From: Oscillospiraceae bacterium
GTDB taxonomy: Bacteria > Bacillota_A > Clostridia > Oscillospirales > Oscillospiraceae
Assembly: GCA_015068055.1 (NCBI GenBank)
Contig: SVLG01000041.1
Coordinates: forward strand, 1 to 18,886
DNA length: 18,886 nucleotides
Direction: 5' to 3'
The position numbers and the translations under genes are program-made. The notes below the pieces were generated by a model. It did no database searches. It saw nothing but the letters and a program-made list of their open reading frames with translations, and was not told where the DNA came from. Below, one piece after another: positions 1 to 7,720 of the stretch; within the stretch, counting starts at the first letter, position 1; each line of letters opens with the position of its first letter.

Positions 1-36
1 TCAACCAGCCTAACCAAATTTGACTGAGTTTGTTAT

Positions 37-57
37 GGGTTAAATTAGGGGTTAAAT
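37..57. repeat. Short direct repeat GGGTTAAAT (two copies)
   Basis: The nonamer GGGTTAAAT occurs at 37-45 and again at 49-57, 12 bases apart, in an AT-rich stretch unlike the G+C-rich remainder. No open frame of useful length reads through it. Similar GGTTAAAT-type runs can lie at the ends of integrases or integrative elements, but no integrase is visible here, so the role is unknown. Confidence 0.4.
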
Positions 58-70
58 AATGAGAGCGATG

Positions 71-101
71 CCGAAAACCCTTGGTACACAAGGGTTTTCG
101 G
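71..101. repeat. Perfect 13-bp hairpin
   Basis: CCGAAAACCCTTG (71-83) pairs exactly with CAAGGGTTTTCGG (89-101) across a 5-base loop GTACA. There is no clean T-run after it on the plus strand (GTTTGC follows), so it is an imperfect terminator candidate. It may equally be the terminator of a gene lying left of the window or a recombination-site hairpin. Function not decided by the sequence. Confidence 0.5.
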
Positions 102-150
102 GTTTGCGAGAAGAAGTAGTACGGTCTCAAGGCCGCCCGTCGTGCTCCTC

Positions 151-174
151 AGTTCAGCAAGCGCTGATCTATAC
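151..174 (+). repeat. Copy 1 of an exact 24-base direct repeat
   Basis: The 24 bases at 151-174 (AGTTCAGCAAGCGC, then TGATCTATAC) recur without change at 421-444. Inside the repeat TCAGC and GCTGA can pair across a 4-base loop. In both places the repeat is followed after about a dozen bases by an intrinsic terminator whose stem contains AACGCC, so the two copies look like a duplicated module and not a chance match. Confidence 0.75.
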
Positions 175-186
175 GCAACACTTTCG

Positions 187-218
187 AGAACGCCATCCAT
201 TGGATGGCGTTCTTTTTT
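187..218 (+). terminator. Strong intrinsic terminator
   Basis: AGAACGCCATCCA (187-199) pairs perfectly with TGGATGGCGTTCT (201-213) and runs into a T-tract (213-218). No coding gene precedes it in the window. It must end either a transcript entering from the left or a short non-coding transcript starting within bases 1-180. Confidence 0.8.
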
Positions 219-306
219 GCGTTGGTTAAACCGGCACGGCGGGCGGCCTTTTGTCATCCCCGAGCGGTTCCGCCAAAGGCGGGAGCGAGTGGGGACATAC
301 AGTGCA

Positions 307-328
307 CGAAGTGACGCAAGTCACTTCG
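307..328. repeat. 9-bp hairpin with GCAA tetraloop
   Basis: CGAAGTGAC (307-315) and GTCACTTCG (320-328) pair perfectly around GCAA, a GNRA-type tetraloop, which suggests RNA structure. Outer pairing of GCAC near 304 with GTGC near 336 could extend the stem. It lies between the two repeat-terminator modules. A further weak stem from CCGCC/GGCGG lies near 270-282. Confidence 0.4.
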
Positions 329-420
329 CTCGTCGTGCTCCTACAGCGCCGCTTCGCTTTGCATAAGTTCCGCCGGCCAATCGCGCGGCGCACAAGCTTG
401 CGCTCTTGGGGCGTCACTTA

Positions 421-444
421 AGTTCAGCAAGCGCTGATCTATAC
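421..444 (+). repeat. Copy 2 of the exact 24-base direct repeat
   Basis: Identical to 151-174. The flanking TAAGTTC[A/C]GC decamer also occurs at 364-373, 419-428, 501-510 and 516-525. This part of the left region is therefore built from several copies of one short motif. Nothing in it codes for a recognisable protein. Confidence 0.75.
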
Positions 445-460
445 CTTTCAGCAAATCAAA

Positions 461-487
461 CGCCCTCGGGTCACCGGGGGCGTTTTT
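461..487 (+). terminator. Strong intrinsic terminator
   Basis: CGCCCTCGG and CCGGGGGCG pair around GTCA (461-482) with one G-T pair, followed by TTTTT (483-487). It ends the second repeat-terminator module and insulates the gene at 624 from upstream transcription. Confidence 0.8.
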
Positions 488-554
488 CCGTTCGGTCACA
501 TAAGTTCCGCCCCCATAAGTTCAGCTTTATTTTCACGAAAAAACACCTTTTTTC

Positions 555-584
555 TTGACAGCCTCCCTGCCGAACATATAAAAT
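555..584 (+). promoter_or_regulatory. Sigma-70-type promoter for the EamA-family gene
   Basis: A consensus -35 box TTGACA (555-560) is followed after 16 bases by TATAAA (577-582), or after 18 by TAAAAT (579-584). The start codon at 624 lies about 40 bases downstream with GGAAGGAG (609-616) as ribosome binding site. This is one of the best consensus promoters in the window. Confidence 0.75.
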
Positions 585-623
585 TAATAAGATACACAAG
601 TCATTTTCGGAAGGAGCCTGCCC

Positions 624-1049
624 ATGTTCGCTTATATCTGGCCCATTGCCCTTGTGGTCGTCTGCAACACCCTATATCAGGTCTGCGCCAAGTCCGTCCC
701 GGCGGACATGGACCCCTTCGCCTCCCTGACCATCACCTATCTGGTGGGTGCGGCGGCTTCCTTCCTCCTCTACTTCGGTCTGAACCGCAGCGGCAGCCTC
801 CTGCAGGAATACCGCCATGTGAACTGGGCCCCCATTGTGCTGGGTCTGGTGGTGGTGGCGCTGGAGGTGGGCATGATCTTTGCTTACAAGGCCGGCTGGA
901 AGGTGAGCCTTGCCTCCACGGTACAGGGTACCTTTGTGGCCATTGCGCTGGTGGCCGTGGGCGCGCTCTTTTACCACGAGGCCATCACCGCCAACAAACT
1001 CATCGGCGTCGCCCTGTGTCTGGGCGGGCTTGCGGTGATGAACCGCTGA
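624..1049 (+). CDS. EamA/DMT-family small membrane transporter
   Basis: This 141-residue, very hydrophobic protein has about four to five membrane segments (roughly residues 4-22, 31-52, 66-88, 95-115 and 120-138). The pattern is one EamA repeat: an Ala/Gly-rich first helix and a C-terminal helix ending LCLGGLAVMNR. Full DMT exporters carry two such repeats (about 290 residues), so this single-repeat form should work as a dimer, like small multidrug resistance proteins. The substrate cannot be told from sequence. GGAAGGAG lies 7 bases before the ATG, and a consensus promoter precedes it. It is followed after about 50 bases by tdk, which seems to have its own promoter, so a role in nucleoside transport is not implied. 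Confidence 0.8.
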   Translation: MFAYIWPIALVVVCNTLYQVCAKSVPADMDPFASLTITYLVGAAASFLLYFGLNRSGSLLQEYRHVNWAPIVLGLVVVALEVGMIFAYKAGWKVSLASTVQGTFVAIALVAVGALFYHEAITANKLIGVALCLGGLAVMNR

Positions 1050-1050
1050 G

Positions 1051-1079
1051 TTGACTTTAGCGCCCCTTTCGGGTAAACT
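1051..1079 (+). promoter_or_regulatory. Probable tdk promoter
   Basis: TTGACT (1051-1056) and TAAACT (1074-1079) are separated by exactly 17 bases, directly after the stop of the preceding gene. The ATG of tdk is 21 bases further on with AAGGAG at 1086-1091. The very short leader suggests simple constitutive expression. The boxes match consensus at 5 and 4 of 6 positions. Confidence 0.5.
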
Positions 1080-1100
1080 TTCCCCAAGGAGTGAGAGAAA

Positions 1101-1697
1101 ATGGCTAAACTATATTTTAAATACGGTGCCATGGGTTCCAGCAAAACAGCCCAGGCGCTGATCACCAAGTTTAATTATGAAGAGCGGGGCATGTCCGTCT
1201 GGCTCATCAAGCCCGCGCTGGACAACCGGGACGGCGCTCTGACCATCCGCTCCCGCATCGGGCTGGAGGCCGAGGCCGAGGCAATCGCCGCCGCCGATGA
1301 CATTCGCACGCTGTACCGCCGCCGGGGCCGCCCGGACGTGATCATCGCCGACGAGGCCCAGTTCCTCGCTCCGGAACAGATCGACCAGCTCCGGGAGCTG
1401 GTGGACTTTGAAAATTTGCCGGTGCTCTGCTTTGGTCTTCGCACCGACTTCCAGACAAAACTCTTCCCCGGCTCGGCGCGGCTTATGGAGCTGGCCGACT
1501 CCATCACCGAGATCAAAACCATCTGCACCTGCGGAGCCAAGGCCACGGTAAACGCCCGCATCTCCAACGGCCGCGTGGTCACCGAGGGCGCGCAGGTTTT
1601 GCTGGGCGGCAACGACAGCTATGTGGCCATGTGCCACGCCTGCTGGAAAAAGCGCATCGCTGAGCAGAACATGGAACAGACCGAGCTGCCGCTGTAA
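1101..1697 (+). CDS. tdk: Thymidine kinase, type II
   Basis: Thymidine kinase transfers the ATP gamma-phosphate to thymidine in cytosolic deoxynucleoside salvage. The 198-residue length is normal for the bacterial type II (TK1-like) family. Visible motifs are the P-loop GAMGSSKT (9-16), Walker B DEAQF (84-88) with Glu85 as probable catalytic base, and the structural zinc ligands Cys142, Cys144, Cys178 and Cys181 in CTCG and CHAC pairs. The thymidine-binding lasso falls between the second pair and the stretch before it (about 150-175). AAGGAG is 9 bases before the ATG. deoD follows after 40 bases on the same strand, so the two salvage enzymes are probably co-transcribed. The identification is secure. 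Confidence 0.96.
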   Translation: MAKLYFKYGAMGSSKTAQALITKFNYEERGMSVWLIKPALDNRDGALTIRSRIGLEAEAEAIAAADDIRTLYRRRGRPDVIIADEAQFLAPEQIDQLRELVDFENLPVLCFGLRTDFQTKLFPGSARLMELADSITEIKTICTCGAKATVNARISNGRVVTEGAQVLLGGNDSYVAMCHACWKKRIAEQNMEQTELPL

Positions 1698-1737
1698 GCG
1701 CGCGGCCCCATACATTATTAATTAAGGAGGCACACAC

Positions 1738-2451
1738 ATGGCCACTCCCCACATCAGCGCCGAGAAGGGCGATTTCGCCCCCACCGTTCTCATGCCCGGC
1801 GACCCCCTCCGCAGCAAATTCATCGCCGAAAACTATCTGGAAAATGCCCGTCTGGTGAATAACGTCCGCGGCGTGCAGGGCTACACCGGCACCTACCACG
1901 GTGTTCCCGTCTCCGTGATGGCCAGCGGCATGGGCATTCCCTCCATCGGCATCTACAGCTATGAGCTTTATAATTTCTACGGCGTGGAAAACATCCTGCG
2001 CGTAGGCAGCGCCGGGGCCATGAGCGAGAAGCTCCACGTCCGCGACATCGTTCTGGGTCAGGGCGCCTGCACCAACTCCAACTATGCCTGTCAGTTCGGC
2101 GTACAGGGCACCTTCGCCCCCATCGCGGACTTCACCCTTCTGCGCACCGCCGCCGACATCGCCGAGGAGCGAAAGCTCCCCTACGCCGTGGGCAACCTTT
2201 TCTCCGCCGACATCTTCTACAACGACGACCCCAACGTGACCCCCAACTGGCAGAAGCTGGGTGCGCTGGCCGTGGAAATGGAGGCCGCCGGTCTTTATAT
2301 GAACGCCGCCCGGGCCGGCAAGAAGGCGCTGGCCATCTGCACCATCTCCGACCACCTGCTCACCGGCGAGGCCACCACCGCCGAGGAGCGCCAGACCACC
2401 TTCCGGGATATGATGGAGCTGGCACTGGAAGTTGCCGTCCGTGTCCACTGA
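1738..2451 (+). CDS. deoD: Purine nucleoside phosphorylase, DeoD type
   Basis: DeoD cleaves purine (deoxy)nucleosides with phosphate to free base and (deoxy)ribose-1-phosphate as a hexamer. The 237-residue length is typical. The pattern follows E. coli DeoD shifted by one residue: His5 (TPHIS) contributed to the neighbouring active site, phosphate-binding PGDPLR (20-25), RVGSAG around 88-93, the nucleoside-binding EMEAAGLY, and the catalytic aspartate in SDHLLTGE (Asp205). AAGGAGG (1724-1730) lies 7 bases before the ATG. It follows tdk and precedes the nucleoside-uptake system, so it probably acts on nucleosides brought in by that transporter. A perfect palindrome at 2478-2507 ends the unit. 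Confidence 0.96.
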   Translation: MATPHISAEKGDFAPTVLMPGDPLRSKFIAENYLENARLVNNVRGVQGYTGTYHGVPVSVMASGMGIPSIGIYSYELYNFYGVENILRVGSAGAMSEKLHVRDIVLGQGACTNSNYACQFGVQGTFAPIADFTLLRTAADIAEERKLPYAVGNLFSADIFYNDDPNVTPNWQKLGALAVEMEAAGLYMNAARAGKKALAICTISDHLLTGEATTAEERQTTFRDMMELALEVAVRVH

Positions 2452-2477
2452 AAAGCCAAAAGTTCCCAAATTGTAAC

Positions 2478-2507
2478 CCCCCGGAGCTATTGCAATAGCT
2501 CCGGGGG
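2478..2507. terminator. Perfect 30-base palindrome, probable terminator after deoD
   Basis: The arm CCCCCGGAGCTATTG (2478-2492) and its exact reverse complement (2493-2507) abut with no spacer, so a hairpin would open a few central bases as its loop. It begins 26 bases after the deoD stop. No T-run follows (CGTGTTATAG), so it departs from a textbook intrinsic terminator. Position and stability still favour termination or 3'-end protection. Confidence 0.6.
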
Positions 2508-2571
2508 CGTGTTATAGTACTGTAAGCGTGTCCATAGTACATAGGACAAATTTTTTAGGAGGAAGATATAC

Positions 2572-3798
2572 ATGAAGAAGATCATTGCTCTCATGCTGGC
2601 TCTCTGCATGGTGTTCTCCCTGTGCGCCTGCGGCGCCAAGACCGAAGAACCCGCTGCCGAGGCCCCCGCTGCCGAGGCTCCCGCTGAGGAAGCCCCCGCT
2701 GCCGAGGAAGCCCCCGCTGCCGAGGAAGCTCCCGCTGAGGAAGCTCCCGCCGAGGAAGCTCCCGCCGCTGACGGTGAGATCCCCGACAGCATGACCTCTG
2801 CCGACGGCAAGTACCAGCTCGCTTTCGTCACCGACGTGGGCCAGCTCCATGACGGCTCCTTCAACGAAGGCACCTGGAACGGCGTGAAGGCTTACGCTGT
2901 TGAAAACGGCATGAGCTACAAGTACTACCAGCCCGCCAACGGCAACGAGGCCACCGACGACGACCGTTACGACGCCATGAAGGCCGCCGCCGAGGCCGGT
3001 GCCGAGGTCGTGGTGTGCGCCGGCTTCATGCAGGGCACCGCTCTGGGCAAGGCTGCTGCCGAGTTCCCCGAAGTGAACTTCGTCTTCATCGACGGTTGGC
3101 AGCTTGGTCTGGCCAACGTCGCCCCCATCGCCTTCGCTGAAGAGCAGAGCGGCTACCTGGCCGGCTATGCCATCGTGAAGGAAGGCTTCACCAAGATCGG
3201 CTTCACCGGCGGTGGTGGCGGCACCAACCCCGCCTGCTGCCGTTACGCCTACGGCTTCGCTCAGGGCATCAGCGCTGCTGCTGCCGAGCTGGGCGTTGAG
3301 ACCGAGCTGAAGTACTCCTGGCAGTACGGCGCCGCTTTCACCGCTTCCCCCGAGCTGCAGACCCAGCTGTCCGGCTGGTATGAGACCGGCACCGAGATCA
3401 TCTTCACCTGCGGCGGCTCCATGTTCTACTCCGGCGCTGCTGCCGCTGCCGCCAACGATGGCTACATCGTGGGTGAGGACGTTGACCGCTCCCTCGTGTC
3501 CGACACCGTCGTGACCTCCGCCATGAAGGACCTGGCCGCCGCCACCGAGTGGGCTCTGGCCAAGCACTTCGCCGGTGAGTGGGAGACCATCGGTGACGTC
3601 GCCACCGTTCTGGACGCCAAGGACGGCGCCTGCGCCCTGCCCACCGCTACCTGGTCCATGGAGAACTACACCATCGAGGAGTATGAGGCCCAGCTGGCTG
3701 CCATCATCGATGGCTCCCTGGTCATCGACAACACCGTTTACGAGAACGATGCCATCACCGGCGTCGAGTTCGAGAACCTGACTGTCATCTACGAATAA
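2572..3798 (+). CDS. BMP-family nucleoside-binding lipoprotein of an ABC importer
   Basis: This is the 408-residue extracellular substrate-binding subunit. A signal peptide with a lipobox LCAC puts the lipidated cysteine at residue 20 (positive MKK start, hydrophobic 4-18). Residues about 24-67 are a low-complexity Glu-Ala-Pro tether (EEAPA units). The Bmp/PnrA-like fold follows, beginning LAFVTDVGQLHDGSFNEG, with VFIDGW, GGGGGTNP and FTCGGSMFYSG typical of the family, which binds purine and pyrimidine nucleosides. AGGAGG (2557-2562) lies 9 bases before the ATG. A strong terminator separates it from the ATPase gene. In such systems the binding protein is needed in excess, which fits. Its exact ligand is inferred only from the surrounding nucleoside genes. 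Confidence 0.93.
   Translation: MKKIIALMLALCMVFSLCACGAKTEEPAAEAPAAEAPAEEAPAAEEAPAAEEAPAEEAPAEEAPAADGEIPDSMTSADGKYQLAFVTDVGQLHDGSFNEGTWNGVKAYAVENGMSYKYYQPANGNEATDDDRYDAMKAAAEAGAEVVVCAGFMQGTALGKAAAEFPEVNFVFIDGWQLGLANVAPIAFAEEQSGYLAGYAIVKEGFTKIGFTGGGGGTNPACCRYAYGFAQGISAAAAELGVETELKYSWQYGAAFTASPELQTQLSGWYETGTEIIFTCGGSMFYSGAAAAAANDGYIVGEDVDRSLVSDTVVTSAMKDLAAATEWALAKHFAGEWETIGDVATVLDAKDGACALPTATWSMENYTIEEYEAQLAAIIDGSLVIDNTVYENDAITGVEFENLTVIYE
2641..2770 (+). repeat. Imperfect tandem repeats encoding the Glu-Ala-Pro tether
   Basis: Within the lipoprotein gene, 12- to 15-base units such as GCTGAGGAAGCTCCC recur in frame, encoding runs of EEAPA and AEAPA (residues about 24-67). They lengthen the flexible linker between the lipid anchor and the binding domain. 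Units in multiples of three could expand or shrink by replication slippage without a frameshift. Confidence 0.8.
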
Positions 3799-3809
3799 TT
3801 CGTAACCGC

Positions 3810-3843
3810 AAAAGCGGGAAGGCTTCGGCCTTCCCGCTTTTTT
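3810..3843 (+). terminator. Intrinsic terminator between binding protein and ATPase
   Basis: AAAAGCGGGAAGGC (3810-3823) pairs with GCCTTCCCGCTTTT (3828-3841) around a UUCG tetraloop and runs into further T residues. It lies 12 bases after the lipoprotein stop. It should end most binding-protein transcripts and so set a high ratio of binding protein to membrane subunits. Confidence 0.93.
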
Positions 3844-3845
3844 CA

Positions 3846-3874
3846 TTGCATTTTCAGCCGTTTCTCTATATAAT
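3846..3874 (+). promoter_or_regulatory. Promoter of the ATPase-permease-udk operon
   Basis: TTGCAT (3846-3851) is followed after exactly 17 bases by a perfect TATAAT (3869-3874), immediately after the terminator. About 40 bases of leader with AGGGAGGT (3903-3910) precede the ATG at 3919. This gives the operon expression independent of the upstream lipoprotein gene. Confidence 0.75.
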
Positions 3875-3918
3875 GATTCTATCTGAACAAAAAAAGAGAG
3901 AAAGGGAGGTGGGAGCAT

Positions 3919-5463
3919 ATGGACAACGCAGCGCAGTACGTTATCGAAATGCTTCACATCACCAAGGAGTTCCCCGGCATCAAGGCCAACGACGACATCA
4001 CCCTGCAGCTCCGCAAGGGCGAGATCCACGCCCTGCTGGGTGAAAACGGCGCGGGCAAATCCACGCTGATGAGCGTCCTCTTCGGCCTTTACCAGCCGGA
4101 GGCGGGCGAGATCCGCAAGGACGGTCAGGTGGTCAAAATCCAGAACCCCAACGACGCCACGGCCCTGCACATCGGCATGGTCCACCAGCACTTCAAGCTC
4201 ATTGAGGTCTTCACCGTGCTGGACAACATCATCCTCGGCGCCGAGGATACGAAGCTGGGCTTCCTGCAGAAGAAGGCCGCCCGGAAAAAGGTGGAGGAGC
4301 TCTCCGAGCGCTACGGTCTGAAGGTGGATCTGGACGCACTGGTGGAAAACATCACCGTGGGTATGCAGCAGCGCGTGGAGATCCTCAAGATGCTCTACCG
4401 GGACAACGAGATTCTCATCTTCGATGAACCCACCGCCGTGCTGACCCCCCAGGAGATCGACGAGCTTATGGCCATCATGAAGGGCCTCGCCGCCGAGGGC
4501 AAGAGCATCCTCTTTATCTCCCACAAGCTCAACGAGATCATGGCCGTCTCCGACCGGGTCACCGTTCTCCGGAAGGGCCGCTACGTAGGCACCGTCAACA
4601 CCAAAGAGACCAGCAAGGAGGAGCTCAGCCGCATGATGGTGGGCCGTCCGGTGCAGCTGGTGGTGGAAAAGGCGGAGGCCAGACCCACCGACTCCATCCT
4701 CAGCGTGGAGGGGCTCACCGTCCACTCCCGCCTCAAAAAGGGCGACGCGGTGAAGGACGTCTCCTTCTCCGTCCGCGCCGGTGAGATCGTCTGCATCGCC
4801 GGTATCGACGGCAACGGCCAGTCCGAGCTGGTCTATGCCCTCTCCGGTCTTGAAAAATCCACCGGTAAAATCACCCTCTGCGGCAAGGACATCTCCGCCG
4901 CCTCCGTCCGCGCCCGCTCTGCCGCCGGTATGAGCCACATCCCCGAGGACCGGCACAAGCACGGCCTTGTGCTGGACTACACGCTGGAGCAGAACATGGT
5001 GCTGCAAAAGTACATGGAGCCGCGCTTCCAGAACCATGGCTTCATCCGTTTCGACGCCGTGCGTGAGTACGCCCAGCAGCTCATTGAACAGTTTGATGTC
5101 CGCTCCGGTCAGGGGGCCGAGACCGTCACCCGCAGCATGTCCGGCGGCAACCAGCAGAAGGCCATTGTGGCCCGGGAGCTGGACCGGGATCTGCCGCTGA
5201 TCGTCGCCGTACAGCCCACCCGCGGTCTGGACGTGGGTGCCATCGAGTACATCCACGGTCAGCTGGTGGCGCAGCGCGACGCGGGCAAGGCCGTGCTGCT
5301 GGTGTCCCTGGAGCTGGACGAGGTCATGAACCTCTCCGACCGCATCCTCGTCATGTATGAGGGTGAGATCGTGGGCGAATTTGATCCCAAAAACGTCACC
5401 GTGGAGGAGCTGGGTCTTTACATGGCCGGCGCACGGCGGCAGAAGGAGGGCAAGGACGCATGA
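3919..5463 (+). CDS. Nucleoside ABC importer ATPase (tandem nucleotide-binding domains)
   Basis: This 514-residue cytoplasmic ATPase powers the nucleoside importer. The first domain has Walker [10 protein letters not shown] (41-49), the divergent signature VGMQQR (about 147-152) and Walker [10 protein letters not shown] (165-173). The second has a degenerate Walker A (GIDGNGQSE, without the usual Lys), signature MSGGNQQKA and a Walker B region ending [10 protein letters not shown]. One competent and one degenerate site is normal for the MglA/RbsA-like and YufO/NupO-like families. GGGAGG lies about 9 bases before ATG. Its stop overlaps the next start in ATGA, so ATPase and permease are translationally coupled. 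The nucleoside substrate is inferred from the BMP protein and salvage neighbours. Confidence 0.93.
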   Translation: MDNAAQYVIEMLHITKEFPGIKANDDITLQLRKGEIHALLGENGAGKSTLMSVLFGLYQPEAGEIRKDGQVVKIQNPNDATALHIGMVHQHFKLIEVFTVLDNIILGAEDTKLGFLQKKAARKKVEELSERYGLKVDLDALVENITVGMQQRVEILKMLYRDNEILIFDEPTAVLTPQEIDELMAIMKGLAAEGKSILFISHKLNEIMAVSDRVTVLRKGRYVGTVNTKETSKEELSRMMVGRPVQLVVEKAEARPTDSILSVEGLTVHSRLKKGDAVKDVSFSVRAGEIVCIAGIDGNGQSELVYALSGLEKSTGKITLCGKDISAASVRARSAAGMSHIPEDRHKHGLVLDYTLEQNMVLQKYMEPRFQNHGFIRFDAVREYAQQLIEQFDVRSGQGAETVTRSMSGGNQQKAIVARELDRDLPLIVAVQPTRGLDVGAIEYIHGQLVAQRDAGKAVLLVSLELDEVMNLSDRILVMYEGEIVGEFDPKNVTVEELGLYMAGARRQKEGKDA

Positions 5464-6689
5464 AAAAACTTTCCGATTTCCTGCAGAAGTCCGGTACCCG
5501 CGCGGTGCTGGCCTCGCTAATCTCCATCTTCATCGGCCTCTCCGTGGGCGCCGTCGTAGTGCTGCTGGTGGGCATGAACAACGAGAACATCGGCCTGCAG
5601 GGTGCCTGGGACGGCATCCGCATCATCTTCTTCGGCATCCTCTCCACCGGCCGTGACGCGGCGGGTGCCCTGACCTTCGGCTTCAACCCCGCCAGCGTGG
5701 GCAATATGCTTTTCCGTGCCACCCCGCTGATCCTCACCGGCCTCTCCGTGGCCCTGGCCTTCAAGACCGGCCTTTTCAACATCGGTGCCAGCGGTCAGTA
5801 TCTGGCCGGTACCGCCGCCACCCTCTTTATCGCCCTCTCCATTCCCACGGCGAAGGTCCCCGCCTTCCTCATCTGGATCATGGCCTTCGCAGGCGGTATG
5901 CTGGCCGGTGCCCTCTGGGGTGCCATCCCCGGCATGCTCAAGGCCTTCCTGAACATCAACGAGGTCATCGCCTGCATCATGACCAACTGGATCGCCGCCA
6001 ACCTCGTCACCTGGGCCTTTGACCTCTCCAACCTCAAGAACATGGTGGAAAACACCAAGACCGGCTATGTCTACTCCACCGCCTACGGCCTCACCGAGGT
6101 GGACGGCGTCTGGACCTATGTGAAGGGCAACGGCGTTGTGACCAGCAAGATGGGTCTTGACCTCCTGTTCCCCGGCTCGCAGGTCAACGGCGGCTTCCTC
6201 ATTGCCGTGGCGCTGGCCGTGGTGGTCTACGTTCTCATGACCCGCACCACCTTCGGCTACGAGCTGCGGGCCTGCGGCGCCAACCGCCACGCCGCCCGTT
6301 ACGCCGGCATCAAGGACAAGCGCAGCATCGTCCTCTCCATGGCCCTGGCCGGTGCCCTCTCCGGCGCCGCCGGCAGCCTCTACTATCTCTCCGGCAACAC
6401 CGAGTTTTTCTGGAGCACCTACCAGTCTCTGCCCGCCGCCGGCTTCAACGGCATCGCCGTGGCGCTGCTGGCTGTGAATAACCCCCTGGCCGTGATCTTC
6501 TCCGGCTGCTTCATGTCCATGCTGGACATCGTGGGTCTGCAGCTCACCAAGCTCACTGCCTACAACGAATACATCACCGACGTCATCATCGCCGTCATCG
6601 TGTATCTCTCCGCCTTCTCCCTGCTCATCAAGCTCTGGCTGGGCAAGCGCAGAAAGGCCGCCGACAAGGGAAAGGAGGCGAAGAACTAA
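5460..6689 (+). CDS. Nucleoside ABC importer permease, first subunit
   Basis: This 409-residue membrane protein belongs to the BPD_transp_2 permease family (YufP/NupP-like). It opens with a long hydrophobic helix (about residues 14-40), then FKTGLFNIGASGQYLAGT, the conserved region before the coupling helix. Next come several helices and ELRACGANRHAARYAGI, the family hallmark near the cytoplasmic loop. The C-terminus is basic (KRRKAADKGK). The pairing of a roughly 400-residue and a roughly 340-residue permease is typical of BMP-linked importers. Its ATG overlaps the ATPase stop (ATGA), and its TAA shares one A with the next ATG. Confidence 0.93.
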   Translation: MKKLSDFLQKSGTRAVLASLISIFIGLSVGAVVVLLVGMNNENIGLQGAWDGIRIIFFGILSTGRDAAGALTFGFNPASVGNMLFRATPLILTGLSVALAFKTGLFNIGASGQYLAGTAATLFIALSIPTAKVPAFLIWIMAFAGGMLAGALWGAIPGMLKAFLNINEVIACIMTNWIAANLVTWAFDLSNLKNMVENTKTGYVYSTAYGLTEVDGVWTYVKGNGVVTSKMGLDLLFPGSQVNGGFLIAVALAVVVYVLMTRTTFGYELRACGANRHAARYAGIKDKRSIVLSMALAGALSGAAGSLYYLSGNTEFFWSTYQSLPAAGFNGIAVALLAVNNPLAVIFSGCFMSMLDIVGLQLTKLTAYNEYITDVIIAVIVYLSAFSLLIKLWLGKRRKAADKGKEAKN

Positions 6690-7720
6690 TGTCATTCCTC
6701 ATTCGTCAGACGCTGATCTATGCCGTCCCGCTGATGATCGTGGCCCTGGCCGGTATCTTCGCCGAGCGCAGCGGCATCATCAACCTGGCTCTCGAAGGCA
6801 TCATGATTTTCGGTGCTTTTGTGGGCGTGCTTTTCGTCCGCATCATGCAGCAGAACGGCGTCTTCGACGCCGCCAAGGAAGCCGGCAACTGGATCAACCT
6901 CCAGGGCTTCATGGGTCTCACCATGCTGGTGGCCGCGGCCCTGGGCGCCGCCTTCTCCCTGCTGCTGGCCTTCGCCGCCATCAACCTCAAGGCCGACCAG
7001 ACCATCGGCGGCACCGCCCTCAACATGCTCTCTCCCGCGCTGGTTCTCTTCCTCATCCGCATCCTTGCCAACCAGAACACCCTGCAGATGGCCAATGGTG
7101 ACGCCGCCAGCTGGTTCATGCTGAAAAAGAGCATGTTCGGCTACGGCCGTACCGAGGAGATGGGCTTCCTGGGCGAGACCTTCGTCAACAAGGTCTATCT
7201 CAGCACCTATATCTGCCTCATCATCTTCATCGTGTTGTCCATCATCCTCTATAAAACCCGCTTCGGTCTGCGGCTCCGCTCCTGCGGCGAGAACCCCCAG
7301 GCGGCGGACTCCCTGGGCATCCACGTCACGAAGATGCGCTACGCCGGTGTCACCATCTCCGGCGCGCTGGCCGGTATGGGCGGCTTCGTCTACGCCCTCA
7401 CCACCGCCAACTGCTCCGCCAACGGCGACGTGGCCGGCTTCGGCTTCCTGGCTCTGGCGGTTATGATCTTCGGCAACTGGAAACCCCTGAACGTGGCGGG
7501 CGCAGCCCTGCTCTTCGGCCTTTTCAAGTGCGTGGCCGCCTCCTATGCCTCGCTGGATATCAACGCCGACGGCGTCTACCTCCTGAAAGAGATCGGTGTC
7601 AGCCCCCACTTCTACCGGCTGCTGCCCTATCTCATCACGCTGCTGGTGCTGGCCTTCACCTCCAAGAACTCCCGCGCCCCCAAGGCCGAGGGTATCCCCT
7701 ACGACAAGGGGAGCCGCTGA
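6689..7720 (+). CDS. Nucleoside ABC importer permease, second subunit
   Basis: This 343-residue partner permease is YufQ/NupQ-like. It starts with a membrane helix, followed by FAERSGIINLALEGIMIFGAF, the family-typical segment. RLRSCGENPQAADSLGI then corresponds to the RACGAN segment of the first permease. About eight to ten hydrophobic segments fill the rest, ending in a short charged tail. The start overlaps the preceding stop by one base (TAATG), and the stop TGA is followed directly by the udk ATG. The heterodimeric channel for nucleosides is inferred from family and context. Confidence 0.93.
   Translation: MSFLIRQTLIYAVPLMIVALAGIFAERSGIINLALEGIMIFGAFVGVLFVRIMQQNGVFDAAKEAGNWINLQGFMGLTMLVAAALGAAFSLLLAFAAINLKADQTIGGTALNMLSPALVLFLIRILANQNTLQMANGDAASWFMLKKSMFGYGRTEEMGFLGETFVNKVYLSTYICLIIFIVLSIILYKTRFGLRLRSCGENPQAADSLGIHVTKMRYAGVTISGALAGMGGFVYALTTANCSANGDVAGFGFLALAVMIFGNWKPLNVAGAALLFGLFKCVAASYASLDINADGVYLLKEIGVSPHFYRLLPYLITLLVLAFTSKNSRAPKAEGIPYDKGSR

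Noticed and set aside
1..554. tRNA or 5S rRNA gene suggested by hairpins and terminators
   Set aside because: No cloverleaf, no TTCGAAT-like T-arm and no 5S core could be found on either strand.
2452..2571. Purine or preQ1 riboswitch before the lipoprotein gene
   Set aside because: The leader after the palindrome is only about 60 bases and shows no conserved aptamer core. It has only a repeated ATAGTAC and the ribosome binding site.
2512..5256. A 914-codon open frame on the minus strand opposite the lipoprotein and ATPase
   Set aside because: It is a mirror of two secure plus-strand genes with high G+C third positions. Its protein is Gly/Val/His-rich low-complexity with no family pattern.
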